6,608 nucleotides of DNA from Eggerthellales bacterium UBA948. GTDB taxonomy: Bacteria; Actinomycetota; Coriobacteriia; Coriobacteriales; UBA8131. The stretch covers positions 32,917 through 39,524 of the forward strand of contig DBCW01000062.1 of NCBI GenBank assembly GCA_002293265.1, read 5' to 3'. Shown here in pieces: positions 5,811-6,608 of this stretch. A program made the position numbers and the translations under genes. The notes below the pieces were generated by a model. The model worked only from the letters and a program-made list of their open reading frames with translations, made no database searches and was not told where the DNA came from. The first letter of the stretch is position 1, and each line of letters begins with the position of its first letter.

Positions 5811-5880
5811 TTTAAAGCTATAACCGCAAATACAGTCTATACAATGTATCAGTATTAATGTTTTTGCGATAGCTTTTAAA
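5811..5880. repeat. Long imperfect inverted repeat between lysC and dapA
   Basis: TTTAAAGCTATAACCGCAAA (5811-5830) pairs with TTTGCGATAGCTTTTAAA (5863-5880). Allowing a one-base and a three-base bulge, this gives about 17 paired bases. The enclosed 32 bases contain a smaller ATAC/GTAT pairing. One arm overlaps the last codon and stop of aspartokinase (TAA at 5878-5876). No T-run follows on the minus strand, so it is more likely an intercistronic RNA structure (processing, stability or attenuation) than a terminator. It is too short for, and I do not recognise it as, a lysine riboswitch. Confidence 0.6.
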
Positions 5881-6608
5881 GCTCAAAAGCACGATGTAAG
5901 GCATTAGCGGCAGTATCTAGATCATTTTCATCTATCAAAACCGATATAGTGGCGTGTGAATCAGCAACTTGCAAAATGTCTATGCCTTCCGCTTGTAAGC
6001 TTTCCGCAACTTTTGCCATAACTCCGGGAACTCCATGCATGCCTGAGCCCACCAGTGTAACTTTGCACAATCTGGGTCGCAACGCTACTTCAAAACTATT
6101 CTCAGCCAGTATCTGTGAAGCCACTACTGCATTGTTGGCATCCACTGTAAACACCAATCTGTCATTCATTGGCGTGAACATGTCGATAGAAATGCCCTTG
6201 TCTGCCATCAAGCGATAAGCGATTGTCTGCATCTGCATGTGCTTGTCCGGATCGTCTTTAGCGTATGCAAGTCGCACTCGTAAACGTGCAATGCCGGATA
6301 CAGTGCTGATAGCCGTGGCTACTTTTTCCGGACGGTAGTCGTCCATAGATACTACTTCGGTGCCTAATTCTTCACTGAATGTAGAGCGTACTCGCATTTT
6401 TACACCACTTTGGAGCGCCAATTCAGCGGCCGGTGCATGAATGACTCGCGATCCATGTTTTGCCATCTGAAAAAGCTCATCAGCTGTAATGGATTTTATT
6501 GCGCTGGCATCTTTAATCAAACGAGGGTCGGCGCTAAAAACGCCATTAACATCGGTGTAAATGTCAACACGTTTGGCGCCTAGCGCCACACCTAATGCAC
6601 AGGCACTG
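5876..6608 (-). CDS. lysC: Aspartate kinase, C-terminal part (5' end outside window)
   Basis: The frame is open from the window edge to TAA at 5876-5878, giving 243 residues. The GTG at 6589 is internal, because the codons before it (SACALG) continue the conserved kinase helix. The end of the kinase domain is seen as VDIYTDVNGVFSADPR (nucleotide-binding region), followed by ELFQMAKHGSRVIHAPAAELA. Two ACT regulatory domains follow: one from about VSGIARLRVRL through GISIDMFTPMNDRLVFTVDA, and one from CKVTLVGSGMHGVPGVMAKV to the C-terminus. The DSHATISVLID ending of the second ACT resembles the DapG type (B. subtilis aspartokinase I, diaminopimelate-sensitive) more than lysine-sensitive LysC. 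This agrees with the dapG-dapA-rnjB gene order, but effector specificity is inference. The enzyme phosphorylates aspartate, opening the lysine / threonine / methionine / diaminopimelate pathway. I see no homoserine dehydrogenase fusion in this part. Confidence 0.96.
   Translation of the reverse strand, partial: SACALGVALGAKRVDIYTDVNGVFSADPRLIKDASAIKSITADELFQMAKHGSRVIHAPAAELALQSGVKMRVRSTFSEELGTEVVSMDDYRPEKVATAISTVSGIARLRVRLAYAKDDPDKHMQMQTIAYRLMADKGISIDMFTPMNDRLVFTVDANNAVVASQILAENSFEVALRPRLCKVTLVGSGMHGVPGVMAKVAESLQAEGIDILQVADSHATISVLIDENDLDTAANALHRAFEL

Noticed and set aside
5735..5880. Lysine riboswitch or T-box upstream of dapA
   Set aside because: The gap is only 141 bases. It lacks the multi-helix lysine aptamer length and any T-box-like motif that I can recognise; only a single long stem is seen.

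Overview
This is a low-to-moderate GC bacterial window (roughly 40% by eye). It carries the right end of an aspartate-family block together with an RNase J gene. The order aspartokinase - dapA - RNase J, all on the minus strand, matches the dapG-dapA-rnjB neighbourhood of Bacillus subtilis and relatives. The double-cluster DUF362 ferredoxin and the HD-domain hydrolase are types common in anaerobes. Together these suggest a Gram-positive-lineage anaerobe (Bacillota or a coriobacterium-like Actinomycetota). That placement is inference, because the window holds no rRNA or other taxonomic marker.

Layout from left to right. (1) Positions 1-308 (+) hold the C-terminal end of an unrecognised two-helix membrane protein with very distinctive codon use. 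(2) A convergent hairpin lies at 348-380. (3) Positions 422-946 (-) encode an HD-domain phosphohydrolase. Its natural start, an ATG with a good ribosome binding site, is separated from the main frame by an in-frame TAA at codon 3. (4) A divergent promoter region follows. (5) Positions 1179-2357 (+) encode a DUF362 / 2x[4Fe-4S] protein. (6) An intergenic element at 2367-2584 has perfect 12-bp inverted ends and a palindromic ATTCCCGC-type core. (7) Positions 2608-4401 (-) encode RNase J, starting at TTG. (8) A 436-bp gap at 4402-4837 holds the RNase J leader, a factor-independent terminator for the dapA transcript, and a second palindromic element of the same general type. (9) Positions 4838-5734 (-) encode dapA. 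(10) A long imperfect inverted repeat overlaps the aspartokinase stop. (11) Positions 5876-6608 (-) encode the C-terminal half of aspartokinase, cut by the window edge.

Aspartokinase (aspartate to aspartyl phosphate) and DapA (aspartate semialdehyde plus pyruvate to the dihydrodipicolinate precursor) work in the same lysine / diaminopimelate pathway. RNase J, a 5'-3' exonuclease and endonuclease, is a conserved neighbour but looks separately transcribed here because a terminator and a repeat element intervene. I see no defence system, CRISPR array, prophage or tRNA. The points most worth a second look are the interrupted start of the HD gene and the two related MITE-like elements on either side of rnj.
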